NCBI RefSeq assembly: GCF_016863095.1
Contig: NZ_BOOF01000037.1
Location: 1-64,000 of the forward strand
DNA length: 64,000 nucleotides
Reading direction: 5' to 3'
Origin: Microbispora siamensis
GTDB taxonomy: Bacteria; Actinomycetota; Actinomycetes; Streptosporangiales; Streptosporangiaceae
In this document: positions 46,703 to 56,719 of the stretch, in pieces
How the letters are laid out: the number at the start of each line of letters is the position of its first letter
Numbering within the stretch: the first letter of the stretch is position 1
Translations under genes and position numbers: made by a program
Notes under the pieces: generated by a model
Told to the model about the DNA's origin: nothing
The model's input: only the letters and a program-made list of their open reading frames with translations
The model's database searches: none

Positions 46703-47956
46703 CTACTTGGTGATGACGTCCTTGGGCACCTGCTTGTCGGCGGCGAGCGCCTCGAACAGGCGCAGCGCCTTCTGGGTGTCCCACTTGACCACCGCCTGGC
46801 CGCCGATGGTCGGCAGCGAGCCGATGGGCACGGCGGTGGCGAGGGGCCCCTCGCGCATGGCCAGGCCGACCGACAGCAGGTCGAACAGGCCGGTGCCGGG
46901 GTCGACGGAGACCGAGTCGGCCGCGCTCAGCGCCAGCGGGACCGAGGTGAACGGGTTGATCAGCGTGCCCGGGCTCGCGGCCTTCTGCACGACGGCCGAG
47001 AAGAACTGGCGCTGCCGCTGGGTGCGCTCGAAGTCCGGGATGGCGCCGGTGGCCCGGGTGCGCACGTAGCCGAGCGCCGTGCCGCCGTCCATGTCCTGGC
47101 AGCCCTTCTTCAGGTCGATCCCGGCCTTCGGGTCCTTGATGTCCTGCTTCACGCAGATGTTGACCCCGCCGATCGCGTCCACGATGCCGACGAAGCCGCC
47201 GAAGCCGATCTCCATGTAGTGGTCGATCCTGATGCCGGTCACCCGCTCGACCGTCTTGGTCAGCAGTTTCGGGCCGCCGAAGGCGTACGCCGCGTTCAGC
47301 TTGCCGCTGCCGTGCCCCTCGATCGGGACGTACGAGTCACGGGGCAGGCTGACCAGGGTCGGCCGGCCGCTCTCGGGGATGTGCAGCAGCATCATCGTGT
47401 CGGTGCGCTTGCCGACCGCCTTTCCGGTGGCGAGCTTCCTGCGCTGCGCCGCCGTCAGGCCCGCCCGGCTGTCGGAGCCCACCAGCAGCCAGTCCTGGCC
47501 CGGCGTCTCGGCGGGCCGCCCGTCGTAGTCGGTCAGCGACTCGACCGGCCGGAGCCGGGAGCCGATCCAGAAATATCCGGCGACGGCGGCGACGAGCAGG
47601 AGCACGACCACCACCACGACGACCCGCAGGACGATCCTGCCGGTCCGGCGCGGCCCGCGGCCGCCGCCGCGCACGGAGCCGTCGCGGCCCCTCGGCCCGC
47701 CGCCACCGTCGTGCGGGGCGCCTGCCTGGTCCCCGGCCTCGTGCCTGCTCCCGCCGAGCGGGCGGATCGGGGTGTCGCCGGAACGCGGCTTGCCGTACAC
47801 CTTCGATCGGACGCGGGGGACCGTGTCCTCCCTGCCGGACCCCGCCGGAGCGGCCGCCTGGGGCCGGCCGGCCGGGGCCTGTGCCGCCGGGGCCTGTGCC
47901 GCCGGGGGTTGGGCGCTACGCCGGTACGCCCGGGTCGCCTCGTCCTCATCGGCCAC
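46703..47956 (-). CDS. LytR-CpsA-Psr (LCP) family glycopolymer ligase
   Basis: A 417-residue envelope protein. Residues 1-108 are a disordered cytoplasmic tail with repeated APAAQ units. One helix (IVLRVVVVVVVLLLVAAVAG) anchors the external LCP domain: VGSDSRAGL with catalytic Asp/Arg, RTDTMMLLHIP, VSLPRDSYVPI, KLNAAYAFGG and YVRTRATGAIPDFERTQRQ. The family transfers lipid-linked polymers such as teichoic acid or arabinogalactan to peptidoglycan. It begins at GTG 47956 and is divergent from the CBS membrane protein genes. Confidence 0.92.
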   Translation of the reverse strand: MADEDEATRAYRRSAQPPAAQAPAAQAPAGRPQAAAPAGSGREDTVPRVRSKVYGKPRSGDTPIRPLGGSRHEAGDQAGAPHDGGGGPRGRDGSVRGGGRGPRRTGRIVLRVVVVVVVLLLVAAVAGYFWIGSRLRPVESLTDYDGRPAETPGQDWLLVGSDSRAGLTAAQRRKLATGKAVGKRTDTMMLLHIPESGRPTLVSLPRDSYVPIEGHGSGKLNAAYAFGGPKLLTKTVERVTGIRIDHYMEIGFGGFVGIVDAIGGVNICVKQDIKDPKAGIDLKKGCQDMDGGTALGYVRTRATGAIPDFERTQRQRQFFSAVVQKAASPGTLINPFTSVPLALSAADSVSVDPGTGLFDLLSVGLAMREGPLATAVPIGSLPTIGGQAVVKWDTQKALRLFEALAADKQVPKDVITK

Positions 47957-48106
47957 GTGAACCCCCAGCCCTCAGCGTCCTTGCGACTGCTTTGACCGCA
48001 GCGGCCGAAGTCTTTGCCGATGCGTCCCCTTGTTCACGGTACCCAGACGGCCTCTAAGCAGTCAGTAAAGGCTGCCGGGAAACACAGGAGAGATTCCAGC
48101 CGTTAC

Positions 48107-48120
48107 GGTGGTATACCACC
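48107..48120. promoter_or_regulatory. Perfect 14-bp palindrome upstream of the CBS-domain pair
   Basis: GGTGGTATACCACC lies 91 bp before ATG 48211 and 151 bp before the LCP start. Its centre TGGTATACCA resembles GntR-family (HutC/DasR-like) operators. It overlaps a possible -10 (TATACC). Confidence 0.5.
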
Positions 48121-48210
48121 ACGCGAAAGGATCGTCGTGTCCGTTCCGGACCCCTGGAGTACCTGCCCGTGCACAGGCACGGGATCTCATGATCGCACGG
48201 CGGGCGCCCG

Positions 48211-49688
<1,478 letters not shown>

Positions 49689-49692
<4 letters not shown>

Positions 49693-50705
49693 GTTCTCTC
49701 ACCGGAGTTCTGCTCGGCGTGGTCCTGCTCGCCGTCAACGGGTTCTTCGTCGCGGCCGAGTTCGCCCTGGTCTCCGCCCGCCGCCACCGGCTGGAGGAGA
49801 TCGCCGTCAGCGGCGGCCGGCTGGCCAAGGTCACGGCCCGCGCCGCGGTCAGGGGCGGGCGCGAGCTGTCGCTCATGCTCGCCGGGGCGCAGCTCGGCAT
49901 CACACTGGCCTCCCTGGGCCTCGGCATGGTCGCCGAGCCCTCCATCGAGCACCTGATGGAGCCGGTGCTCACGCTGCTGCCGGAGTCGCTGCGCACGCCC
50001 GTGGCGTACGTCGTGGCGCTCGCCCTGGTGACCTTCCTCCACATGGTCGTCGGCGAGATGGCGCCCAAGTCGCTGGCGCTCACGCACCCCGAGCGCGCCG
50101 CGATGGGGCTGGCGCTGCCGTTCCGCGGCTTCGCCTGGGTCGTCCGCCCGATCCTGGCCCTGCTGAACGCGCTGACCAACGGCATCCTGCGGCTGGCCGG
50201 CGTGCGTCCCCGCGACGAGCTGGCCACCACCCGCACGCCCCGCCAGCTCGCCATGCTGGTCGCCGAGTCGGGCCGGATGGGGATGCTCGACCGCGACGAG
50301 CACGACCTGCTCACCCGCGCGCTGCGGGTCCACGCCCAGCCGGTGGAGCGGCTGATGGTGCCCGTCGGCGAGGCGTCCTCGGTGCCCGCGAGCGCCGACG
50401 ACCTGCTCGTACGCCGGACGGCCGCGCGCGGCGGGAGCCTGCGCATGCTGGTCGTCGCGGACAGGACGACCCCCGACGACGTGGTCGGCGTGCTCCACGT
50501 GCGCGACGCGGTCCTCCAGCCGGGACGCAGGGCCGGCGAGCTGGCGACCCCCGTCCCCCGCATGGCGAAGGACACCACGATCTCCGACGCCGTGACCCTG
50601 CTGCAGGAGGCCCGGGCGCAGCTCGGGCTCGTCACGGACGCCGGCGGCACGCCCGTCGGTGTGATCGATCTCACCACTTTGGTCGGCGAACTGCTCGTCG
50701 CCTGA
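49689..50705 (+). CDS. CNNM/CBS-domain membrane protein, second paralogue
   Basis: A 338-residue protein with the same outline as its neighbour: GFFVAAEFALVSARRHRLEE, SLMLAGAQLGITLASLGLG, FLHMVVGEMAPKSLALTHPE and one and a half CBS domains (ALRVHAQPVERLMVPVGEA, VVADRTTPDDVVGVLHVRDA, ARAQLGLVTDAGGTPVGVIDL). It lacks the C-terminal CorC/HlyC domain. ATG 49689 overlaps the upstream stop (ATGA). The pair is likely a hetero-oligomer. Such tandem pairs are common in actinomycetes. Confidence 0.9.
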
Positions 50706-51115
50706 CGACTGTGTCTCCCGCTTCGCTCATCGCTCGCTCGGGAGCGGCGCGCCCGTCATCCGAGCGGGCGCGCCGACCTGGGGCGTCGCGGCCGGGCCCC
50801 ATGCATGGAACTTCCCCAAAAATCTCCCATTTCGAGACAAGTGTGCTCACGAACTGGGACAGAAGGTAAAGGTCGCCGCCTGCAAGCGCGGGGAAAGTGG
50901 TTTGAAAGGCGGCCTCCTGAGAATGTGCAGTGCGCGACGAGGGGCCCCGATCTTCGGGGCCCCCGCCGCGACATCGCCATGAGGGCCCGCGCCGTACGGG
51001 CCGGGAGGGGAGGCCGGACGTGGAAGCTTCGCTTGCGACCAGGCGAGGCTGCCCATCTGCCCGGGGATCGTCGGCCCGGGGATCGCAGAAGGTCGTCCTC
51101 CCGGGCGGTGCAAAG
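50706..51115. other. Intergenic stretch after the CBS-domain pair
   Basis: About 410 bp without a credible gene. Contains a hairpin GGGGCCCCGA/TCGGGGCCCC (50941-50963, 3-nt loop), probably a transcript end of the CBS operon, an AT-rich part around 50810-50880 and a short direct repeat GCCCGGGGATCG near 51058-51085. Frames reading GELNPHVL-like text are translations of the tRNA. Confidence 0.6.
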
Positions 51116-51147
51116 AAAAAACCCCGCCCGGCGACTGCCGAGCGAGG
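51116..51147 (-). terminator. Terminator of tRNA-Leu
   Basis: On the minus strand CCTCGCTCGGC and GCCGGGCGGGG pair with G-U wobble across a 4-nt loop (51122-51147) and run into TTTTTT (51116-51121). It lies 9 bp beyond the encoded CCA. Confidence 0.85.
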
Positions 51148-51155
51148 CCTGTTCT

Positions 51156-51241
51156 TGGTGGGCAAGGGGGGAGTTGAACCCCCACGTCCTTTCGGACACA
51201 CGGACCTGAACCGTGCGCGTCTGCCATTCCGCCACTTGCCC
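51156..51241 (-). tRNA. tRNA-Leu (anticodon CAG)
   Basis: A class II tRNA: GGGCAAG/CTTGCCC acceptor stem, D arm GGCGGAATGGCAGAC, anticodon stem-loop CACGGTTCAGGTCCGTG with CAG, variable arm GTCCGAAAGGACG and T loop GGTTCAACTCC. Discriminator A and a genomically encoded CCA (51156-51158) follow. It is divergent from fhaA, as in other actinomycetes. Confidence 0.95.
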
Positions 51242-51398
51242 TTGCGGTTGGCCCCCATCTCTGGGTGCCTGGAAAGGTTAGCACGTATCCGCCCGTGCTT
51301 ACGAACCCGGATACGATCCTTCTAAACGACGATGCGAAGGAGCTCAGTGCAGCACCGGAGCGGTCGCGACCGTAGTGGCAATGGAAGGGAGGTATCCG

Positions 51399-52139
51399 GT
51401 GGGAGTCCTTCAGCGCTTCGAGCGCAGGCTCGAAGGGTTGGTTGAAGGGGCCTTCGCGCGGGCGTTCAAGTCCGATCTCCAGCCGGTCGAGGTTGCCAGC
51501 GCCGTGCAGAGGGAGATGGACGAGCGCGCCGCGATCGTCGCTCAGGGTCGCACGCTCGTGCCGAACGACTTCGTGGTGGAGCTGTCGACGACCGACAGCG
51601 AGCGGCTGGAGGTGTACGCCGACAGCATCAGCCACGAGCTCGCCACTCTCGCACGGGAGTACGCCAAGGAGCAGGGCTATTCGTTCGTCGGGCCGGTGCG
51701 GGTGCGTTTCGAGACCGCCGACGATCTCGCGGTCGGGCTCTTCCGCATCCGGTCGGGTGTGATCCGGGGCGCCACGGTGGAGCAGGACGAGATCCGTCAG
51801 CCGCCGAGCGACCTGCCGGCCAGCCGTCCCAGCGCGTTCCAGGGCCGACCCCGGCTGCTCGTCTCCACCCAGGACGACCCCCAGGGCCAGCGCTCGTACG
51901 AGCTGACCACACCGGTCACTTTGCTGGGCCGAGGAACCGATTGTGATCTTCGGCTGGTGGATCCCGGCGTATCACGGCATCATGCCGAGCTAAGAGTGGA
52001 AGGGCCGCAGGTCGTGCTCGTGGACCTGGGGTCGACCAACGGAACCTTCGTCAACGGCCAGCCGGTCCGCAGGATCGAGATGCAGGACGGGACGAGGGTG
52101 ACGCTCGGCCGTACGACACTGGTGTTCAGGCGCGATTAG
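51399..52139 (+). CDS. fhaA: FhaA (DUF3662 plus FHA domain)
   Basis: A 246-residue protein. The N-terminal DUF3662 domain (FERRLEGLVEGAFARAFKSD, EVASAVQREMDERA) is followed by a short linker and a C-terminal FHA domain (about residues 165-245: TLLGRGTDCDLRLVDPGVSRHHAEL, DLGSTNGTFVNG) that binds phosphothreonine. In mycobacteria FhaA binds phosphorylated MurJ and PknB. GTG 51399 follows GGGAGG. It is the first gene of the kinase operon; fhaB follows by 17 bp. Confidence 0.93.
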   Translation: MGVLQRFERRLEGLVEGAFARAFKSDLQPVEVASAVQREMDERAAIVAQGRTLVPNDFVVELSTTDSERLEVYADSISHELATLAREYAKEQGYSFVGPVRVRFETADDLAVGLFRIRSGVIRGATVEQDEIRQPPSDLPASRPSAFQGRPRLLVSTQDDPQGQRSYELTTPVTLLGRGTDCDLRLVDPGVSRHHAELRVEGPQVVLVDLGSTNGTFVNGQPVRRIEMQDGTRVTLGRTTLVFRRD

Positions 52140-52156
52140 AGGTAGACAAACGGTCC

Positions 52157-52621
52157 ATGTCCGAGCTAACGCTGCTGCTGATCCGGCTCGCCTTCCTGGC
52201 GGTGCTGTGGTTTTTCGTGATCGCCGCGGTCGGCGTCATCCGGACAGACCTGTTCGGTCCGCGTACGGCTCCCGCGCCCGCACGCAAACCGGTCAAGCAG
52301 CCCCGACCGGTTTCCAAGCCCAAGAAGGGCGAACCCCGCCAGCTGATCGTCACCGGTGGTCCCCTGCAAGGGACCATCATCAACCTCACGGAGACGCCAA
52401 TCACCATCGGCCGGGCGAACGACGCCACGCTGGTTCTCAGCGACGACTACGCTTCGAGCCGGCACGCCCGGCTCTTTCCTCAGGACGGCCAGTGGATCGT
52501 GGAGGATCTCGGCTCCACGAACGGCACGTACCTCGAACGCTCGAAAGTGACCCGCCCGACCCCGGTGCCCCTCGGAGTTCCGATCCGCATCGGCAAGACC
52601 GTCATCGAATTGCGCAAATGA
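52157..52621 (+). CDS. fhaB: FhaB/FipA (FHA-domain membrane protein)
   Basis: A 154-residue protein. One helix (LLLIRLAFLAVLWFFVIAAVGVI) anchors a basic, Pro-rich linker and a cytoplasmic FHA domain (TIGRANDATLVLSDDYASSRHARLF, DLGSTNGTYLERSKV). It binds phosphorylated septal and wall-growth proteins and is a substrate of PknA/PknB in mycobacteria. The stop overlaps pstP (ATGA). Confidence 0.95.
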   Translation: MSELTLLLIRLAFLAVLWFFVIAAVGVIRTDLFGPRTAPAPARKPVKQPRPVSKPKKGEPRQLIVTGGPLQGTIINLTETPITIGRANDATLVLSDDYASSRHARLFPQDGQWIVEDLGSTNGTYLERSKVTRPTPVPLGVPIRIGKTVIELRK

Positions 52622-53892
52622 CCATCGCACTCCGCTACGCCGCTCGCTCGGACGTCGGGCTCCTCCGTGAAGGCAACGAGGACTCGGCGTACGCCAGCGG
52701 CCGCCTGCTGGCCGTCGCAGACGGCATGGGCGGGCATGCCCACGGCGAGGTGGCCAGTTCGGTCGCCATCGCCGCACTGTCGTCCCTCGACCGGGACGCC
52801 TTCGGCGGTGACCTGCTCAGCGCCATCGAGGCGGCGGTCCGGGACGCCAACCACCAGTTGCACGCGATGGTGGCCCGGGACCCCAGCCTCAAGGGCATGG
52901 GCACCACCCTCACCGCGATGCTCTGGAGCGGCTCACGCTTCGCCCTGGTCCATGTGGGCGACTCCCGTGCGTACCTGCTCAGGAACGGCGAGCTGTACCA
53001 GATCACGCACGACCACACACTGGTGCAGTCACTGGTGGACGACGGGCGGATCACCCAGGAGGAGGCCGCCAACCACCCCCAGCGCTCGATCCTGCTGCGC
53101 GCGCTGGACGGGAGCGGCGAGGTCGATCCCGACCTGCAGGACCGGGAGGCCCAGGTGGGCGACCGTTACCTGCTGTGCTCGGACGGCCTGTCCACGGTGG
53201 TCAGCGCCGAGACCCTGCACCACACCCTGACCACGATCGACGATCCCGAGGACGTCGTCCGGCAGCTCATCGACCTCGCCAATCGCGGCGGCGGGCCGGA
53301 CAACATCACCTGCGTGGTCGCCGACGTGATCGAGGTGGACGACCTGCAGCCGCCCCTGGGGGCGGCGGCGGTCGTCGGTGCGGCCGGCTCGGGCCGGGTC
53401 CGCTCGGCGCCGCCCGACACCCCGGCGGGCCGGGCCACCACCGTCACCGCGCCCCAACCCGTACTCACCGACGACGACTTGGACGACGAACCCGTGCGCG
53501 AGGCCCAGGCCTCCGCGCGGCGTTCGCGCAAAGGCCGATCGGGCCCGAAAGTGGCCGTCGGGGTGCTGGTCGTCGCCGCCGCGCTCGGAGTCGGCGGCTA
53601 TTTCGGCTACCAGTGGACCCAGAGCCAGTTCTACATAGGCGCCAAGGGAGACGAGCTCGTCGTCTTCCAGGGCGTCGATGCGGAGGTCGGGCCGGTGTCC
53701 TTCAAGAAGGTCGCCTACACCGACCACGTACGCGTCTCGTCGCTGCCGGCGGTGCAGCAGGACCAGGTCCGCAGCGGCATCCCGGTCGACGACCTGCAGG
53801 CCGGGATAACCAGGATCAAGAGCTTCGGCGACTCGGCGACGCCCACGCCGGACGCCAAGTCGTCGCCGACCCCCACGAGGTCCAGTAAGTGA
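52618..53892 (+). CDS. pstP: PstP PP2C Ser/Thr phosphatase
   Basis: A 424-residue membrane phosphatase. The PP2C domain (residues 1-240) has the metal motifs RSDVGLLREGNEDS, VADGMGGHAHGE, VHVGDSRAYL, LLCSDGL and GPDNITCVV. A disordered linker, one helix (VAVGVLVVAAALGVGGYFGYQW) and an external tail of about 90 residues follow. It reverses PknA/PknB phosphorylation. ATG 52618 and the terminal GTGA overlap both neighbours. Confidence 0.96.
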   Translation: MTIALRYAARSDVGLLREGNEDSAYASGRLLAVADGMGGHAHGEVASSVAIAALSSLDRDAFGGDLLSAIEAAVRDANHQLHAMVARDPSLKGMGTTLTAMLWSGSRFALVHVGDSRAYLLRNGELYQITHDHTLVQSLVDDGRITQEEAANHPQRSILLRALDGSGEVDPDLQDREAQVGDRYLLCSDGLSTVVSAETLHHTLTTIDDPEDVVRQLIDLANRGGGPDNITCVVADVIEVDDLQPPLGAAAVVGAAGSGRVRSAPPDTPAGRATTVTAPQPVLTDDDLDDEPVREAQASARRSRKGRSGPKVAVGVLVVAAALGVGGYFGYQWTQSQFYIGAKGDELVVFQGVDAEVGPVSFKKVAYTDHVRVSSLPAVQQDQVRSGIPVDDLQAGITRIKSFGDSATPTPDAKSSPTPTRSSK

Positions 53893-55265
53893 CTGCTGTC
53901 GAAGCCACGCCCGTACCGATGACCGCGAAGAGGCGCGGCGCCCAGCTGGGCATGCTCGCCTTCGCCGTGCTGATCGTGATGGGCGCCTACGCCAGCGTCG
54001 GGCTCGGGATCAACGGCAAGGTCCCGTCCGGCATGCTCGGCTACGGCCTCGGCCTCGGCGGTCTGATGCTCGCGGCCTACCTGGTGCTGGCCAAGTGGGC
54101 ACCATGGGCCGATCCCCTTCTGCTTCCCCTCGTGACGCTGGTCAACGGCCTCGGCCTGGTGATGATCTACCGGATCGAGCTGGCCGGTGAGAATCTCGCC
54201 TCGGCGGCGAACCAGCTCATGTGGACGGCGCTCGGCGTGGTGATGTTCTCCGCGACCCTGATCGCGTTGAGGGACCACCGCGTCTTGCAGCGCTTCACCT
54301 ATACCGCCGGCTTCGCCGGCATCGCGCTGCTGGTGCTGCCCATGCTGCCCTTCATCGGCAGGGAGATCAACGGAGCGCGCATCTGGGTCGGCATCGGCCC
54401 CTTCAGCATCCAGCCCGCCGAGTTCGCCAAGCTGGCCCTGGTCATCTTCTTCGCGGGATACCTGGTCGCCAAACGCGACGTGCTGGCCCTCGCCGGCCGC
54501 CGCCTGCTGTTCATCGACCTACCCCGGGCACGCGACCTCGGCCCCGTCCTCATCACCTGGGGCATCAGCCTCGGCGTCCTGGTCATGCAGAAGGACCTCG
54601 GCAGCTCGCTGCTGCTGTTCGGCGCGTTCGTCGCGATGCTCTACATCGCGACGCAGCGCACCTCGTGGGTGCTCATCGGCATCCTGCTGTTCGTCGGCGG
54701 CGCCTTCGTGGCCGGGCAGATCTTCAGTCACGTCGAGGCCCGCTTCAACGTCTGGCTGCATGCAGAGGACCCCGCGCTGTACGACGCCGTGGGCGGCAGC
54801 GCCCAGCTGATGCAGGGCCAGTTCGCCATGGGCTCGGGCGGCATCCTCGGCACCGGGCTCGGCCAGGGCTACCCATACAAGATCCCGCTGTCGTTCTCCG
54901 ACTTCATCTTCCCGGCGGTGGGCGAGGAACTCGGCCTCACGGGCCTGATGGCCATCCTCATGATCTACGCGCTGATCGTCGAGCGGGGGCTGCGCACGTC
55001 GCTGGCGGCCCGCGACCCGTTCACCAAGCTGCTCGCGGGCGGCCTGTCGTTCATCCTCGCCTGGCAGGTGTTCATCATCGTCGGCGGCGTGACCCGGCTG
55101 ATCCCGCTGACCGGTCTCGTGACGCCGTTCATGTCCGCCGGAGGCTCGGCGCTGCTGGCCAACTGGATGCTCATCGCCCTGCTCGTACGGATGTCCGACG
55201 CGGCCCGCCGGCCGCCGCCGCAGGCGATCCAGGACGAGGGACTGACCCAGGTGATGCAGCGATGA
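53889..55265 (+). CDS. rodA: RodA/FtsW-family SEDS peptidoglycan polymerase
   Basis: A 458-residue protein with 10 or more helices. SEDS features are present: the catalytic Asp in the large loop after VGGSAQLMQGQFAMGSGGILGTGLGQG (in HAEDPALYDAVGG), the IGPFSIQPAEFAKLALVIF stretch and GLVTPFMSAGGSALLANW. It polymerises lipid II in the wall-elongation machine together with the class B PBP encoded next. GTG 53889 overlaps pstP and its stop overlaps pbpA. Confidence 0.95.
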   Translation: MTAVEATPVPMTAKRRGAQLGMLAFAVLIVMGAYASVGLGINGKVPSGMLGYGLGLGGLMLAAYLVLAKWAPWADPLLLPLVTLVNGLGLVMIYRIELAGENLASAANQLMWTALGVVMFSATLIALRDHRVLQRFTYTAGFAGIALLVLPMLPFIGREINGARIWVGIGPFSIQPAEFAKLALVIFFAGYLVAKRDVLALAGRRLLFIDLPRARDLGPVLITWGISLGVLVMQKDLGSSLLLFGAFVAMLYIATQRTSWVLIGILLFVGGAFVAGQIFSHVEARFNVWLHAEDPALYDAVGGSAQLMQGQFAMGSGGILGTGLGQGYPYKIPLSFSDFIFPAVGEELGLTGLMAILMIYALIVERGLRTSLAARDPFTKLLAGGLSFILAWQVFIIVGGVTRLIPLTGLVTPFMSAGGSALLANWMLIALLVRMSDAARRPPPQAIQDEGLTQVMQR

Positions 55266-56719
55266 ACAATCCGCTCAAGCGTGTCGCCGTGGCCTGTCTG
55301 CTCATGTTCGGCCTGCTCATGGCCAACGTGACGTATCTCGGCGCGGTGAAGGCCGAGGGGTTGCGCAACGACTCGCGGAACGTACGCATGTTGTACGGCC
55401 GCTACAAGGTCGACCGCGGGTGGATCACGGCCGACAACGGCAAGACGACGCTGGCCAAGACGGTGGACACCGGGGACAAGCAGTTCCGGTTCGAGCGGGA
55501 GTATCCGCTGGGCAAGCCGTTCACGCACGTGGTCGGCTGGTTCGCGCCGGAGAGCGCGTCGGGCATCGAGGCCGCGATGAACCGCTACCTCGACGGCAGC
55601 CACCCCGACCTGGTGGTCCGCCGGGCCATCGACATGGTCAGCGGCAAGCCCGCCAAGGGCGCGAGCGTCGACCTCACCCTGAACACCAAGGCCCAGGAGA
55701 TCGCGTACAAGGACCTGGCGGGCACCGGCAAGCGCGGCGCGGTCGTCGCGCTCGAGCCGAAGACCGGCAAGATCCTCACGATGGTGTCGGTGCCGTCGTA
55801 CGACCCGAACCCGCTGGCCAAGGCGAACAAAGACACCGTCAACAAGGCGTACAACAAGCTGGACAAGGACGACAACAAGCCGCTGATCAACCGGGCCATC
55901 GAGCGCACGTTCGCCCCGGGGTCCACGTTCAAGACGGTCACCTCGGCGGCCTACCTCAGCGACGACAGCTCCCGTGACGAGAACACGCAGGTCGACGCGC
56001 CCGACTCGCTGCCGCTGCCGGGCACGAGCATCTCGCTGCCCAACTACCACGGCGAGTCGTGCGGCGGCCGGGCGACACTGGTGCAGGCGCTCACGATCTC
56101 CTGCAACACGCCGTTCGCCATCATGGGCATGGACGTCGGCTACGACAAGCTCAAGGAGCAGGCCGCGAAGTTCGGGGTCGGCCAGCCGCTGGAGATCCCT
56201 CTCACGGTCACGGCCAGCAACATCGGCCCGGACGAGGGCAAGGCGGCCCTCGCCAAGACCGCGATCGGCCAGCAGAGCAACCAGATGACCCCGCTGCAGA
56301 TGGCGATGGTCGCGGCCGGCATCGCCAACCAGGGCACCGTCATGAAGCCGTTCCTGGTCAACAAGATCATGGGGCCGGACGGCGCGGAGATCGACGGGAC
56401 CGACCCCGAGGAACTGAGCGAGGCCGTCACGCCCGAGGTGGCCGGCGAGCTGACCAAGATGATGATCGGCGTGATCGAGCACGGCACCGGCGGCGCGGCC
56501 AAGCTCCCCAACATCACCGTGGCGGGCAAGACGGGCACGGCGGAGACGCTGCCGGGCAAGCCGTCGCACGCGTGGTTCATCTCCTTCGCCCCGGTCGACG
56601 ACCCGAAGGTCGCCGTGGCGGTCTTCGTGGAGTCCGGCAGCGCCGGCAACGACGCCACCGGCGGTGCGGTGGCCGCGCCGATCGCCCACGACGTCATGCA
56701 GGCGGTGCTCGGACAGTGA
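55262..56719 (+). CDS. pbpA: Class B penicillin-binding protein PbpA
   Basis: A 485-residue transpeptidase. One N-terminal helix (VAVACLLMFGLLMANVTYLG), a pedestal domain and the penicillin-binding domain with SxxK in APGSTFKTV, SxN in ISCNTPF and KTG in VAGKTGTAE. It cross-links peptidoglycan made by the SEDS partner. All gene junctions from fhaB through pknA overlap by four bases, so expression is tightly coupled. Confidence 0.95.
   Translation: MNNPLKRVAVACLLMFGLLMANVTYLGAVKAEGLRNDSRNVRMLYGRYKVDRGWITADNGKTTLAKTVDTGDKQFRFEREYPLGKPFTHVVGWFAPESASGIEAAMNRYLDGSHPDLVVRRAIDMVSGKPAKGASVDLTLNTKAQEIAYKDLAGTGKRGAVVALEPKTGKILTMVSVPSYDPNPLAKANKDTVNKAYNKLDKDDNKPLINRAIERTFAPGSTFKTVTSAAYLSDDSSRDENTQVDAPDSLPLPGTSISLPNYHGESCGGRATLVQALTISCNTPFAIMGMDVGYDKLKEQAAKFGVGQPLEIPLTVTASNIGPDEGKAALAKTAIGQQSNQMTPLQMAMVAAGIANQGTVMKPFLVNKIMGPDGAEIDGTDPEELSEAVTPEVAGELTKMMIGVIEHGTGGAAKLPNITVAGKTGTAETLPGKPSHAWFISFAPVDDPKVAVAVFVESGSAGNDATGGAVAAPIAHDVMQAVLGQ

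Noticed and set aside
48121-48210. Mn2+ or Mg2+ riboswitch in the leader of the CNNM gene
   Set aside because: One small hairpin is present (48166-48183) but the conserved blocks of the yybP-ykoY or M-box classes are missing.
50756-51258. Open frames of 130-260 codons on both strands across 50756-51640, with text such as GELNPHVL and WQTRTVQVRVSERT
   Set aside because: They are translations of tRNA-Leu and its terminator; this text is a well-known annotation artefact of that tRNA.
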